DNA from: Oscillibacter sp.
GTDB taxonomy: Bacteria > Bacillota > Clostridia > Oscillospirales > Oscillospiraceae
NCBI GenBank assembly: GCA_017482345.1
Contig: JAFUNB010000006.1
Location: forward strand, 1 to 64,000
DNA: 64,000 nt
Direction of reading: 5' to 3'
Under the pieces are notes generated by a model. The model was not told the origin of the DNA, ran no database searches, and was given only the letters and a program-made list of their open reading frames with translations. Position numbers and translations under genes: made by a program. Position 1 is the first letter of the stretch. Every line of letters starts with the position of its first letter. Below, piece by piece: positions 7,977-16,485 of the stretch.

Positions 7977-8855
7977 TTATTGGCAGGGTTTCTTTCTCTC
8001 GATCTCGCTGACGAGATAGCGGCCGGTTTTCTCCGCGAAGGTCAGGGCCGCCGGGCACAGCACCTCGGGGATGTTCCGGAAGAACACGCCGGTCTCAAAC
8101 ACAAAATTTCCCTCGTAGCCGATGTCCGCCAGCGCGGTGGTAACGGCGTCCCAGTCCAGCTTTTCCAGATAGGGCAGAGTGTGGCTGTCCGCCAGATAGT
8201 CCACATCGTGGACGTGGAGCAGCTGCAGATAGTCATGGCCCAGGGCGCAGATGGCGTCCGCGGGCTCCAGGCCGGACAGAGCGGCGTGGCCGGTGTCCAG
8301 ACAGCCTGCCGCCCAGGGGCTGTTCAGGCTGTCCAGCATGGCGCGGAATTCCTCCGGCATGCCGCAGCCGCTGTTGACAAGCCGGCCGGTCAGATGACTG
8401 GTCTCGTTCATGTTCTCCACGCAGACCCGGATGTTCCACTGCTCTGCATAAGGCAGCAGGGAGCGGTACATCTCCAGATTCTGCGCAAACAGCTGCTTTC
8501 CGTATTTCACATGGTCCAGGTGCTTCATGGGGTGCACCACGATATAGGCCGCGCCCAGAATGGAGGCGATCTCCATGGAGCGGCGGATCCGCTCCATCAG
8601 TACGTCGTCATAGGCGGCCACGCTGGCGGGATAGGGGGCGTGGGCCTGCATGACGGTAAGCCCCAGTTCGTCTGCCAGCGCCCGCATCCGGTGGGCGCGC
8701 TCCCGCCAGTCGCCGCGGTTCCAGACATTGTCGTCAAAGGCCATGGAGGAAAAGTCCCAGTCCACGCCGTCAAAGCCGGCGTCCGCGATCATGCGGAGGG
8801 TTTTTTCCTCGCCGAACCGCTCACTTAAGATCCATGTGGATGTGCCGAGTTTCAT
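7977..8855 (-). CDS. Sugar phosphate isomerase/epimerase-family TIM-barrel protein
   Basis: The true start is the ATG at 8855, which overlaps the transporter stop as ATGA, so translation is coupled. The 292-residue protein is an AP-endonuclease-2-type TIM barrel: GTSTW at the N-terminus, GFDGVDWD, an AHAPYP block, VVHPMKH, ENMNE and LDTGHA carry the expected divalent-metal ligands. Relatives include inosose dehydratase-like, tagatose/psicose epimerase-like and hydroxypyruvate isomerase-like enzymes. Which activity applies is undecided. Cotranscription with an MFS carrier suggests it processes the imported compound. Confidence 0.75.
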   Translation of the reverse strand: MKLGTSTWILSERFGEEKTLRMIADAGFDGVDWDFSSMAFDDNVWNRGDWRERAHRMRALADELGLTVMQAHAPYPASVAAYDDVLMERIRRSMEIASILGAAYIVVHPMKHLDHVKYGKQLFAQNLEMYRSLLPYAEQWNIRVCVENMNETSHLTGRLVNSGCGMPEEFRAMLDSLNSPWAAGCLDTGHAALSGLEPADAICALGHDYLQLLHVHDVDYLADSHTLPYLEKLDWDAVTTALADIGYEGNFVFETGVFFRNIPEVLCPAALTFAEKTGRYLVSEIERKKPCQ

Positions 8856-10066
8856 ACCATTTCCCCCTCTTTTTTCCGCAGGCCGTCCCGGACGCAGATT
8901 GCCGTGCCGAAGGCCATGAGGATGAACCAGATCAGAATGAGGTTTTTCCAGCCGATGGTGGTGGATGCCCCCGCGAACAGCGTGGAGGACACAGCCGCGG
9001 CCATGTAGCTGACGAAGTCCAGGAAGCCGGTGGCCGAGGAGACCATGCCCGTGTCGCGAAGACTGGGGCAGTACCAGCTCCACAGCATGGTGGACGCACA
9101 GTTGGCCATGGTGATGGCCAGCACCAGACCGGCGATGTTGCACACCGGCTGGGGAACGAGATATACCAGCAGGAAGGACAGCGCCGAGGCGCCGAAAGCC
9201 ACCAGCAGCGTCAGATTCATGTTCCGGCGCAGCCTTTCATACAGGAACGCCGCGATGAATGCCGCTGAGGAGATGGCCAGCGTGGAGACCGTGTAGATGC
9301 TGGCAGACGCCTTGGGGGAAAAGCCCAGATACTGGGACACGTACGTGGGGATCCAGAACACCACCGAGGTGCGGATGACGCCGGTGACGATGGACACCAG
9401 CGTGAATTTGACGATCTGCCGCTCCAGCAGGACGCGGATGCTGCCGGACTGCTTTTCCTTCCGGGTGTAGCGGCCGTAGGTGACGATGCCCCGCTTTTCA
9501 AACCAGAGGAAGCCGGCAAAGCAGGTGATGGCCATGGCCACCAGCGCCGCGCCGCTGATATAGAAGGCCGTCTGCCACGCGAAGACCGCCGCCGTCACGC
9601 CCGCCAGCGGCGAGCCGAGGAAGGAGGCCAGCGTATAGCCCAGACTGCAGCGGGTGGCATACAGCGGCTCCGTGTTCTCCGCCACGGTTTTGGTCATGGG
9701 GGCGTAGATCATGGCCAGGAAGTAGCCGGTCATGCCGTACACCGCAGAGGTGGGCAGCTGCCATGGCAGCAGGGTTGGCATCAGCAGGCTGCACACGCCG
9801 GAGAGCAGCAGGCCCGCGCTGAGCATATTCCGTGCCTTCACCCGGTCGCCGATGATGCCGTTGACCAGCTGGCCCACGGCGTAGAAGGCGAAGAACCATG
9901 AGGACAGGCTGCCGATGTACTCGGTGGAAAACTGCCCCTCCTCCAGAATCTGCGGCGTCACAGCGCCCAGGATGTTCCGGGCGAAATAGACACACAGATA
10001 CAACACGGAGCAGAGTGTTCCGATCAGAACTGCGTTTTTCACTTTTTCATCGTTCCAAATCCGCAT
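8852..10066 (-). CDS. MFS transporter (OPA/anion-cation-symporter-like)
   Basis: The 404-residue membrane protein has about 12 predicted hydrophobic segments and a central hydrophilic loop (about 195-220, KEKQSG). The N-terminal YFARNILG and the GRRT-like loop after the second segment (NGIIGDRVKARN, about 69-80) resemble organophosphate:anion antiporters and related carboxylate/sugar-acid carriers. It is the middle gene of a minus-strand operon, between a PhnP-like hydrolase and the TIM-barrel enzyme. The substrate is unknown; a sugar acid or phosphorylated small molecule would fit. Confidence 0.8.
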   Translation of the reverse strand: MRIWNDEKVKNAVLIGTLCSVLYLCVYFARNILGAVTPQILEEGQFSTEYIGSLSSWFFAFYAVGQLVNGIIGDRVKARNMLSAGLLLSGVCSLLMPTLLPWQLPTSAVYGMTGYFLAMIYAPMTKTVAENTEPLYATRCSLGYTLASFLGSPLAGVTAAVFAWQTAFYISGAALVAMAITCFAGFLWFEKRGIVTYGRYTRKEKQSGSIRVLLERQIVKFTLVSIVTGVIRTSVVFWIPTYVSQYLGFSPKASASIYTVSTLAISSAAFIAAFLYERLRRNMNLTLLVAFGASALSFLLVYLVPQPVCNIAGLVLAITMANCASTMLWSWYCPSLRDTGMVSSATGFLDFVSYMAAAVSSTLFAGASTTIGWKNLILIWFILMAFGTAICVRDGLRKKEGEMV

Positions 10067-10103
10067 AGCCTCTGTCCTTTTTTCGTATTACGGCGCCGCG
10101 CCG

Positions 10104-10967
10104 TCAGATCCGCAGGCCGTCATAGGCGGCGCAGATCCGGCTGCCGTATCTGGCCTGCAGGGCCTCGTTCAGTTCTTCGTGGAGCAGGCCGCCCTTGTGG
10201 CCCACATGGGTGATATACATATGGGTATCTGCGTCCACCGTTCCCTGGGCCGTGAGCTGGTCAATGGTCTCAAACAGGAATTCCAGATTCATGTGCTGCT
10301 TGTCCCGCTGCAGCGGCAGCTTGCCGAACACGCACTCGATGATCAGGGTATCCAGCCGGAATTTCTTCAGATACTCGAAGGTCTCCGGATAGAACAGTCC
10401 GGTGTCGCAGGCGTAGAAAGTGGTTTTGCCGTCCTTTTGGAACAGGTAGTTCAGACTCTGCTCCCCGCCGAACATGCCGGGATGGCGGCCCACCACGGCG
10501 GACACGGTCATACCGCCCACCGGGAACTCCGTAAACGGCTCCACCGGGATGAAGGTGCACTGTTTCGGCCAGCGTCCCGCCTTTTCCGGATAGTTGGTGT
10601 AGTCCTGCCGGGTCAGCACCTCGCCCAGGCGCTGATAGCCGTCCCAGGCTTCGCGGGACAGGTAGATCTCCAGCTTCGGAGGCTCCGTGACGCACATCTG
10701 CAGGTTTTCCAGCGTTACGGAGGCGAAGTGGTCTGAGTGGGAGTGGGTCAGGAAGATGTGCTTCAGGTCCTGCAGGGAGATGCCCTCCTTGGCGCAGGCG
10801 GACATCACGTCCGGGCCGCAGTCGATCATATTTTCTCCGTCCAGCAGGAATGCAGAACGGCACCGCTTGTCCCGGGGATCCCGGCTCGCCAGCGCACGCC
10901 GGCAGACGTCGCAGCCGCACAGGGGATTGGGGATCAGTTCAGAGGCTCCGGTACCCAAAAAGATCAT
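10104..10967 (-). CDS. PhnP-like metallo-beta-lactamase-fold hydrolase
   Basis: The 287-residue protein has an N-terminal structural zinc motif C17-x-C19-xx-C22 and the active-site motif H75-x-H77-x-D79-H80, the combination seen in PhnP phosphodiesterases. PhnP acts on cyclic ribose phosphates in phosphonate catabolism, but no phn genes occur here. The tail VGHKGGLLHEEL differs from PhnP and may mark a subfamily. It is first in the operon with the MFS carrier and the TIM-barrel protein. It has an ATP-free hydrolytic role in the cytoplasm; the substrate is unassigned. Confidence 0.72.
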   Translation of the reverse strand: MIFLGTGASELIPNPLCGCDVCRRALASRDPRDKRCRSAFLLDGENMIDCGPDVMSACAKEGISLQDLKHIFLTHSHSDHFASVTLENLQMCVTEPPKLEIYLSREAWDGYQRLGEVLTRQDYTNYPEKAGRWPKQCTFIPVEPFTEFPVGGMTVSAVVGRHPGMFGGEQSLNYLFQKDGKTTFYACDTGLFYPETFEYLKKFRLDTLIIECVFGKLPLQRDKQHMNLEFLFETIDQLTAQGTVDADTHMYITHVGHKGGLLHEELNEALQARYGSRICAAYDGLRI

Positions 10968-11109
10968 TGTCTATCACCATCGATTCATACGTTTATTTGT
11001 GTATGCTTTGACCGGGTCTCATCATAGCACGAAATATTTTCCGTTTCAACCGCCCATTTTCCAATAATTTTTCACTTTTTTCGCGGTAAGCGCCGCCTGA
11101 AAATGGCGA

Positions 11110-11137
11110 TTGCCTTTTCCCGGGAAAGCGGTATAAT
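11110..11137 (+). promoter_or_regulatory. Promoter of the Lar-like/DUF1295 pair
   Basis: TTGCCT (11110-11115), a 16-base spacer and a perfect TATAAT (11132-11137) lie about 40 bases before the ATG. Confidence 0.7.
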
Positions 11138-11175
11138 TTAAATACAGAATATTTACGCGCAAAGGAGACATTTTC

Positions 11176-11400
11176 ATGGATCACATCGACGAAATCACCT
11201 TGGAGGACTGCCCCGTCTGTCAGGGCGCCGGCCTGCTGGAGGAGGAAAACGGCTGGTGCTTTTACGTCAGCTGCATGGACTGCGGCACCCAGACCGCCGC
11301 GGTGGACTACCGGAAGCCGGAACAGCGGCTGGAGGCCGCCCGTCAGGCTGCCTGGCTGTGGAATACCGGCAAGACCGTCTACACCGGCTGCAGCGACTGA
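11176..11400 (+). CDS. Small zinc-ribbon protein, Lar (restriction-alleviation)-like
   Basis: The 74-residue protein holds two CxxC pairs (C12/C15 and C33/C36), then DYRK and an AAWLWN segment. This CPxC...CxxCG...A..WN layout is typical of the Lar family found in phages and bacterial genomes. Phage Lar proteins modulate type I restriction; many chromosomal members have no known role. An AAAGGAGA site and a strong promoter precede it. No restriction system or prophage genes are visible nearby. Confidence 0.6.
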   Translation: MDHIDEITLEDCPVCQGAGLLEEENGWCFYVSCMDCGTQTAAVDYRKPEQRLEAARQAAWLWNTGKTVYTGCSD

Positions 11401-11421
11401 CCCTCTCCCATATCACCATTG

Positions 11422-11447
11422 AAGTCCGGGCCGAAAGTCCCGGACTT
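11422..11447 (+). terminator. Stem-loop between the Lar-like gene and the DUF1295 gene
   Basis: AAGTCCGGG (11422-11430) pairs with CCCGGACTT (11439-11447). It lacks a clear T-run, so it may only attenuate read-through or stabilise RNA. Confidence 0.4.
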
Positions 11448-11470
11448 TCCCTTAGAAAGGAGACTTCCCT

Positions 11471-12277
11471 ATGTCTGCATTCCCCGCCTCCATCTGGCTG
11501 CTGTTTGCCGCGGCCATGCTCATCAGCGCCATCGGCTTTTACAAATACGTCTGGTTCATCTCTCTGGGCTACGGCTTTTCCATCGCCGGTCTCGGCGTGC
11601 TGATGGCCGTGCTGTTCCGCAGCAGTCTCACCGCCGGTCAAGCGCTCACCTGCGTGCTGCTGTTTGTCTACGGCTGCCGGCTGGGCGGTTTCCTGTTGGT
11701 ACGGGAGCTGAAGAGCTCCGCCTATAACGCCGTTATGAAAACGGAGATCAAGGACGGCAAGACCATGGGCTTCGGCGTCAAGTGCGCCATCTGGATCACC
11801 TGCGCCCTGCTGTACACGCTGCAGGTGCTGCCGGTGTTCTACCGGTTCCACAACGGCGCCGACACCGATGGCTGGTGCTGGGCCGGCGCGGCCGTCATGC
11901 TGGGCGGCATCGTGCTGGAGTCCGCCGCCGACTGGCAGAAAAACCAGGCCAAAAAGATCAACCCCAGACGCTTCTGCGACACGGGACTGTTCCGCCTCGT
12001 CCGCTGCCCCAACTACTTAGGCGAGCTGATCTTTTGGACCGGCGTGCTGCTCTCCGGCGCCAGCGTTCTCTCCGGCGTTGGCCAGTGGTGCATGGCTCTG
12101 CTGGGCTACTTCGGCATCGTGTTCGTCATGTTCAGCGGCGCCCGCCGTCTGGAGCTGCGGCAGAACCGCAACTACGGCGCGGACCCCGCGTATCAGGCTT
12201 ATGTGAAGTCCGTGCCCATCCTGCTGCCCTTCATTCCCCTGTACAGCGTGGAAAAATACAAATTCCTGGTGGCCTGA
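11471..12277 (+). CDS. DUF1295/steroid-5-alpha-reductase-like integral membrane protein
   Basis: The 268-residue protein is strongly hydrophobic, with about six to seven membrane segments. The C-terminal portion shows the isoprenylcysteine methyltransferase/DUF1295 signature: FCDTGLFRLVRCPNYLGELIFW and later ELRQN...YQAYVKSV. Members use NAD(P)H or S-adenosylmethionine at a membrane-embedded site, but bacterial DUF1295 proteins mostly lack an assigned substrate. AGAAAGGAGA precedes the ATG. It is probably cotranscribed with the Lar-like gene. Confidence 0.72.
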   Translation: MSAFPASIWLLFAAAMLISAIGFYKYVWFISLGYGFSIAGLGVLMAVLFRSSLTAGQALTCVLLFVYGCRLGGFLLVRELKSSAYNAVMKTEIKDGKTMGFGVKCAIWITCALLYTLQVLPVFYRFHNGADTDGWCWAGAAVMLGGIVLESAADWQKNQAKKINPRRFCDTGLFRLVRCPNYLGELIFWTGVLLSGASVLSGVGQWCMALLGYFGIVFVMFSGARRLELRQNRNYGADPAYQAYVKSVPILLPFIPLYSVEKYKFLVA

Positions 12278-12293
12278 CAGTCTCATACACAGC

Positions 12294-12324
12294 AAGACCC
12301 CGGATGCATGGCATCCGGGGTCTT
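12294..12324. terminator. Bidirectional terminator
   Basis: AAGACCCCGGATGC (12294-12307) pairs with GCATCCGGGGTCTT (12311-12324) across a 3-base loop, between the DUF1295 gene and the convergent AraC gene. Confidence 0.82.
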
Positions 12325-12331
12325 ATTGCGT

Positions 12332-13234
12332 TTATTCTTCGGTTTCCGGGCGGAACAGGCGGCCGGCCCAGACCGGCAGGGTGTAACCCTCCTGCTGGTG
12401 GTCCACGTCGCCGGCGGTGAAGATGTCGTCCGGGAAGGCCTGGCGGTACTGTCCGGGCGGGACGCCGACGATCTTGCGGAAGGTCTTGGTGAAGTAGCTG
12501 AGGTCGTTGAAGCCCACAGCCGTGCAGATCTGCTGGAGGGTATAGTCGCCATAGGCGATCATCTCCGCCGCGCGGAAGATGCGGACGTAGTTGAGATAGG
12601 TGCTGACGGTGAAGCCACAGTCCTTGCGGAACACGGTGCAGATGTAGTTGCGGCTGTAGCCGGTGGCGGCGGACATCATCTCCAGCGAGATGTCGTTCAT
12701 GTAGTTCTGGTCGATGTACTTCACCGCCATCCGGGTGGAGGGCGAGAAGGCCTTCGTGTTCATGAAGTTGCCGTTTTTGTCCGGCTCGGCCTGCTTGTCC
12801 GTGCATTTGGTGATCTGGTAGATCAGCGACACCAAAAAGCTGTTGCTGGCACGGCGGGCCTGCACGGTACGGCTGCTGCCGTAGTCGTAGATGGCGGCAA
12901 TCAGCTCCTTCAGCAGAGCGTCACCCTGAAACACCTTGTCCTGATTCCGGACCTCCCGGGAGAGGACAGGACGGGAGATGGTGTATTTGATCTCATAGAT
13001 CTCGCAGGTCTCGTCGCCGGTGGACATACAGTGGGACACATTGGGCGGCACGTTGATGCAGGTGCCGGCAGAGGCGGGATACTCCTCCCCGTCCACCGTC
13101 CAGACCGCGCTGCCGGAGACCACATAAGCGAGATGGTAGAAGGACTCATGATTATGGGCCTTCGTGCCCCAGTTGGTGGGCAGATTCGCCCTGGATACCC
13201 AAAGGACTTCCGCGCCAAAGTTCAGATCGCTCAT
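12332..13234 (-). CDS. AraC-family regulator (type A, module 1)
   Basis: The 300-residue cytoplasmic regulator has an N-terminal cupin sensor (about 10-100, including KAHNHESFYHLAYVVSG) and a C-terminal pair of helix-turn-helix motifs (about 170-270, ending VGVPPGQYRQAFP). A tail of about 30 residues with VWAGRLF follows and is shared with the AraC at 44149-45078, so the two are paralogues. It lies downstream of the SDR and next to the complete E1-E2-E3 operon, which it probably controls. AAAGGAG sits 4 bases before the ATG. Confidence 0.85.
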   Translation of the reverse strand: MSDLNFGAEVLWVSRANLPTNWGTKAHNHESFYHLAYVVSGSAVWTVDGEEYPASAGTCINVPPNVSHCMSTGDETCEIYEIKYTISRPVLSREVRNQDKVFQGDALLKELIAAIYDYGSSRTVQARRASNSFLVSLIYQITKCTDKQAEPDKNGNFMNTKAFSPSTRMAVKYIDQNYMNDISLEMMSAATGYSRNYICTVFRKDCGFTVSTYLNYVRIFRAAEMIAYGDYTLQQICTAVGFNDLSYFTKTFRKIVGVPPGQYRQAFPDDIFTAGDVDHQQEGYTLPVWAGRLFRPETEE

Positions 13235-13373
13235 ATGTCTCCTTTCCGGGGCGCAGCCATGCCGTCCCGCTGTTTTTCATGTCATACATTATAAATTCTT
13301 TTGCCCGCTTCGTCAACCGATCCGCCGGCCGGTGGCTTTTCGGTTCAGGCGCGGAGTTTTGCAAAACGCAGTA

Positions 13374-14153
13374 TCAGATCTGCATGCACTGGCCGCCGTC
13401 CACGTTCAGGGCCTGGCCGGTGATGTTGTCGGCGTAACTGCTCAGCAGGAAGCAGACGGACGCGGCGATGTCCTCCTGGGTCTGGGGACGGCCCATGGGC
13501 ACCAGATTGCCCACCATGGCCTGCCAGGCCTCCTCACGGGACATATTCATGCTCTTCTGCTTCTCGTCCAGCAGCTGCTCCCACATCTCCGTGCGGACAA
13601 TGCCGGGACAAACGGCGTTGATGTTGATGTTGTGGGGCGCGGCGAAGCTGGCGGCGGACATGGTCAGGCTCAGCATGGCGGCCTTGCTCATGCGGTAATG
13701 GGTGACGGTCTTGTCGATGTAGCGGCCGGCCACGGAGGACAGCAGCACCATCTTGCCGCTCTTCTGGGGCAGCATCTTGTCCAGCGCGGCACGCACCACG
13801 TTGCTGGAGCCGAGAATGTTGATGTCGAACAGCCGCTTAATGGCGGCGTCGCTGGCCTGGATGATGTTTTCGGGCACCGTCACGCCGGCGCCGTGCATCA
13901 CCAGATCCACCCGGGGCACGGAGTCAAACAGGGCGCGGACCTGCTCCGGATCGCGGACGTCCACATGGACATAACTGGCATTGCGGCCAGTGGCGGCACG
14001 GATCTCCTCGCAGGTGGCGGCGCCGGCCTCGTCCAGCACGTCGGCGATGACCACGTCGGCTCCGCCCTCTGCCAGCGTCATGGCGATCTTGCGGCCCAGG
14101 CCACGGGAAGCACCGGTGAGAACGGCGACCTTGTTATCAAAACGAATTTCCAT
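13374..14153 (-). CDS. Short-chain dehydrogenase/reductase of module 1
   Basis: The start at 14153 has GGAGG six bases upstream; an ATG two codons earlier would abut it. The 259-residue SDR has TGASRGLG (13-20), HGAG (87-90) in place of NNAG, and catalytic S140, Y153 and K157 (YRMSK). An Asp in IADV (36-39) favours NAD. It is a clear paralogue of the SDR at 52419-53195: both begin MEIRF and end NVDGGxCMQ. Both sit beside an AcoAB-type E1, which suggests they supply the E1 substrate by oxidising a hydroxyl group. Confidence 0.84.
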   Translation of the reverse strand: MEIRFDNKVAVLTGASRGLGRKIAMTLAEGGADVVIADVLDEAGAATCEEIRAATGRNASYVHVDVRDPEQVRALFDSVPRVDLVMHGAGVTVPENIIQASDAAIKRLFDINILGSSNVVRAALDKMLPQKSGKMVLLSSVAGRYIDKTVTHYRMSKAAMLSLTMSAASFAAPHNININAVCPGIVRTEMWEQLLDEKQKSMNMSREEAWQAMVGNLVPMGRPQTQEDIAASVCFLLSSYADNITGQALNVDGGQCMQI

Positions 14154-14214
14154 ATGCATCCTCCCATATCAGAACGTTTCGGAATTTTGTCATAAAAACG
14201 TTTGCGTTAATGGT

Positions 14215-14243
14215 ATTATATTTTCTTTTTTCAGCCCTGTCAA
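14215..14243 (-). promoter_or_regulatory. Consensus promoter of the module 1 SDR
   Basis: On the minus strand, TTGACA (14243-14238) and TATAAT (14220-14215) are separated by exactly 17 bases. Confidence 0.82.
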
Positions 14244-14315
14244 CGAAGTGGACAAACAAAACTTATTTTATAACGAAATATCTTTCGATTTTTACATTCG
14301 AATAATATTTTTACA

Positions 14316-14344
14316 TTGACACAGCCGTAATACGGTGATATTCT
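14316..14344 (+). promoter_or_regulatory. Promoter of the module 1 E1-E2-E3 operon
   Basis: TTGACA (14316-14321), a 17-base spacer carrying the short dyad CCGTAATACGG, and TATTCT (14339-14344). The E1 alpha ATG is about 150 bases downstream, leaving a long leader. Confidence 0.65.
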
Positions 14345-14360
14345 CAGGTTAAAGAAGAAT

Positions 14361-14408
14361 ATAGTCATAAAATCGCTCCAGAAACCACACACCGCTTTCT
14401 ATGACTAT
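14361..14408. promoter_or_regulatory. Inverted repeat, candidate operator
   Basis: ATAGTCATA (14361-14369) is repeated inverted as TATGACTAT (14400-14408), about 20 bases after the promoter -10 box. The half-site spacing suits a dimeric regulator such as the adjacent AraC protein, or an RNA hairpin with a long loop. Confidence 0.4.
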
Positions 14409-14494
14409 TTTCCGAATTCGTTTTTCCGAACCCCCGGTTCCGCAACCCCAATCAACTTTTGTAATATAATCCGATTTTCACAAGGAGGAAGATT

Positions 14495-15460
14495 ATGATC
14501 ACCAAGGAACGCGCATTGTGGATCTACGAGAAGATGCTGGAGATCCGCCAGTTCGAGGAAACCGCCTGGGATCTGTTCTGCGCCAACAAGATCCACGGCT
14601 CCGTCCATCTGTACTTAGGCGAGGAGGCAGTCGCCGCATCCGTCTGCTCCTTCATGACCGACGAGGACTACATCACCTCTACCCACCGCGGCCACGGCCA
14701 CTGCGTGGCCAAGGGCGGCGACCTGGGCAAGACCCTGGCCGAGATGATGGGCCGTGACACCGGCTACTGCCGCGGCCGCTCCGGCTCCATGCACATCGCC
14801 GACTTCTCCAAGGGCAACCTGGGCGCCAACGCCATCGTGGGCGGCGGTATCCCCATCGCCACTGGTGCCGCCCTGTCCCAGAAGATGCAGGGCAAGAAGG
14901 ACAATTTCACCGTGGCCTTCTTCGGTGACGGCGCCTGCAGCCAGGGCGTCACCCACGAGAGCATGAACCTGGCCGCTCTGTGGAAGCTGCCCATCATTTT
15001 CTGCATTGAGAACAACGGCTACGCCATCAGCCTCCCTCTGGAGGATAACATCCCCACCGATAACATCACCGACCGCGCCGCCGGCTACGGTATGCCCAGC
15101 TTCTCTGTGGACGGCAACGACGTGGAGGCCATCTGCGAGGCCATGGAGCAGGCCGTTGCCCATGTGACCTCCGGCCAGGGCCCCGTTATGCTGGAGTGCA
15201 AGACCGGCCGCTGGATGGGTCACTGGACCGGCGACCCCGAGCTGTACCGCACCCGTCAGGAAGTGGAGGAGCTGAAGGCCCGCGAGCCCATCCAGCGCTT
15301 CCGCGCCCGCATGCTGGAGACCGGCATTGCCGATGAGGAGACCATCTGTGCCATCGAGGCCAAGGTCACCAAGGCCATGGCCGACGCACTGGACTTCGCC
15401 ATGAACAGCCCCGAACCCGATCCCGCCCATGTGACGGACGACGTGTTCTACGAAGGCTGA
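14495..15460 (+). CDS. TPP-dependent dehydrogenase E1 alpha, AcoA-type (module 1)
   Basis: The 321-residue alpha subunit of a thiamine-diphosphate E1. It carries the AcoA-like block DYITSTHRGHGHC (58-70), GSMHIAD (97-103) and the TPP motif GDGACSQG...IENN (144-174). In acetoin dehydrogenase this subunit with E1 beta cleaves acetoin, transferring an acetyl group to the E2 lipoate; related enzymes decarboxylate pyruvate. It is first of a four-gene operon with a long leader. It is paralogous to the genes at 32105-33079 and 54470-55423. The exact acyl donor is not decided by sequence. Confidence 0.87.
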   Translation: MITKERALWIYEKMLEIRQFEETAWDLFCANKIHGSVHLYLGEEAVAASVCSFMTDEDYITSTHRGHGHCVAKGGDLGKTLAEMMGRDTGYCRGRSGSMHIADFSKGNLGANAIVGGGIPIATGAALSQKMQGKKDNFTVAFFGDGACSQGVTHESMNLAALWKLPIIFCIENNGYAISLPLEDNIPTDNITDRAAGYGMPSFSVDGNDVEAICEAMEQAVAHVTSGQGPVMLECKTGRWMGHWTGDPELYRTRQEVEELKAREPIQRFRARMLETGIADEETICAIEAKVTKAMADALDFAMNSPEPDPAHVTDDVFYEG

Positions 15461-15485
15461 GCGGACGTGAAAGGAGAAGAATATC

Positions 15486-16469
15486 ATGAGTGAAATGCTT
15501 TTTACTGCTGCTATCGCACGCACCATCGCCGAAGAGATGCGTCGTGACCCCAGCGTGTTCGTCATGGGTGAGGATGTCGGCGTCATCGGCGGCATCTACG
15601 GCGCCAGCAAGGGTCTGCTGGAGGAGTTCGGCCGTGAGCGCATCCGCCAGACTCCCATTTCCGAGGCTGGCTTCGTGGGCGCCGGTCTGGGCGCCGCCTG
15701 CACCGGCATGCGTCCCATCGTGGAGCTGATGTACATGGACTTCACCTTCGTGGCCATGGATCAGATCCTCAACCAGGTGGCCAAGACCCGCTACGTCTTC
15801 GGCGGCAAGGCCAAGATTCCTCTGGTCATCCGCGGCCAGCAGGGCGTCGGCGGCGGCAACGCTGCCACCCACTCCCAGTCTGTGGAGAGCCTGTTCCTGA
15901 ACATCCCCGGCCTGAAGATTGCCGTCCCCTCCACCGCCGCTGATGCCGTGGGCCTGCTGCGCACCGCCATCCGCGACGACAACCCCGTTCTGTTCTTCGA
16001 GCACAAAAAGCTCTACAAGGGCGGCAAGTGGGAAGTTCCCGATGATCCTGAGTACATGATTCCCTTCGGCAAGGCCGACATCAAGCGTCAGGGCACCGAC
16101 GTCACCGTCGTCGCCACCCAGTTCTATGTGGGCGAGGCGCTGAAGGCCGCCGAGGAGCTGGCCAAGGAAGGCATCTCCGTTGAGGTCGTGGACCCCCGCA
16201 CCCTGTATCCCCTGGATATCGACACCATCTGCGAGAGCGTGAAGAAGACCGGCCATCTGGTCACCGTTCACGAGGCCTGCGCCGTTGGCGGCTGGGGCTC
16301 CGAAATTGAGAGCCAGGTCATGGACCGCGTGTTCCGCTACATGGACGCCGCTCCCATCCGCGTGGGCGCCAAGCAGTGCCCCCTGCCCTTCAACCCCAAT
16401 CTGGAAAAGGCCGTCGTGCCCCAGATCCCCGACATCGTCGCCGCCTGCAAGCGCGTGCTGAGCAAGTAA
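15486..16469 (+). CDS. TPP-dependent dehydrogenase E1 beta, AcoB-type (module 1)
   Basis: The 327-residue beta subunit pairs with the preceding alpha subunit. It has MGEDVGVIGG (27-36), the cofactor-activating Glu in TPISE (E60) and the lipoyl-side histidine H129 in AATHSQ. The C-terminal transketolase-type domain includes VVDPRTLYPLD. It starts 25 bases after E1 alpha with its own AAAGGAG. Paralogues at 31122-32105 and 53469-54449 keep H129 and E60 in the same alignment positions. Confidence 0.87.
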   Translation: MSEMLFTAAIARTIAEEMRRDPSVFVMGEDVGVIGGIYGASKGLLEEFGRERIRQTPISEAGFVGAGLGAACTGMRPIVELMYMDFTFVAMDQILNQVAKTRYVFGGKAKIPLVIRGQQGVGGGNAATHSQSVESLFLNIPGLKIAVPSTAADAVGLLRTAIRDDNPVLFFEHKKLYKGGKWEVPDDPEYMIPFGKADIKRQGTDVTVVATQFYVGEALKAAEELAKEGISVEVVDPRTLYPLDIDTICESVKKTGHLVTVHEACAVGGWGSEIESQVMDRVFRYMDAAPIRVGAKQCPLPFNPNLEKAVVPQIPDIVAACKRVLSK

Positions 16470-16485
16470 GAAAGGAGTCACTACG

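Larger units (their letters stand above)
14154..14494. other. Divergent regulatory region between the SDR and the E1-E2-E3 operon
   Basis: This AT-rich 341-base gap has no credible gene. It contains one strong promoter facing each way, two AACGTT-centred sites (14173-14178 and 14197-14202) between the SDR promoter and its ATG, and a 9-bp perfect dyad (14361-14369 with 14400-14408) downstream of the E1 promoter. Confidence 0.65.
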
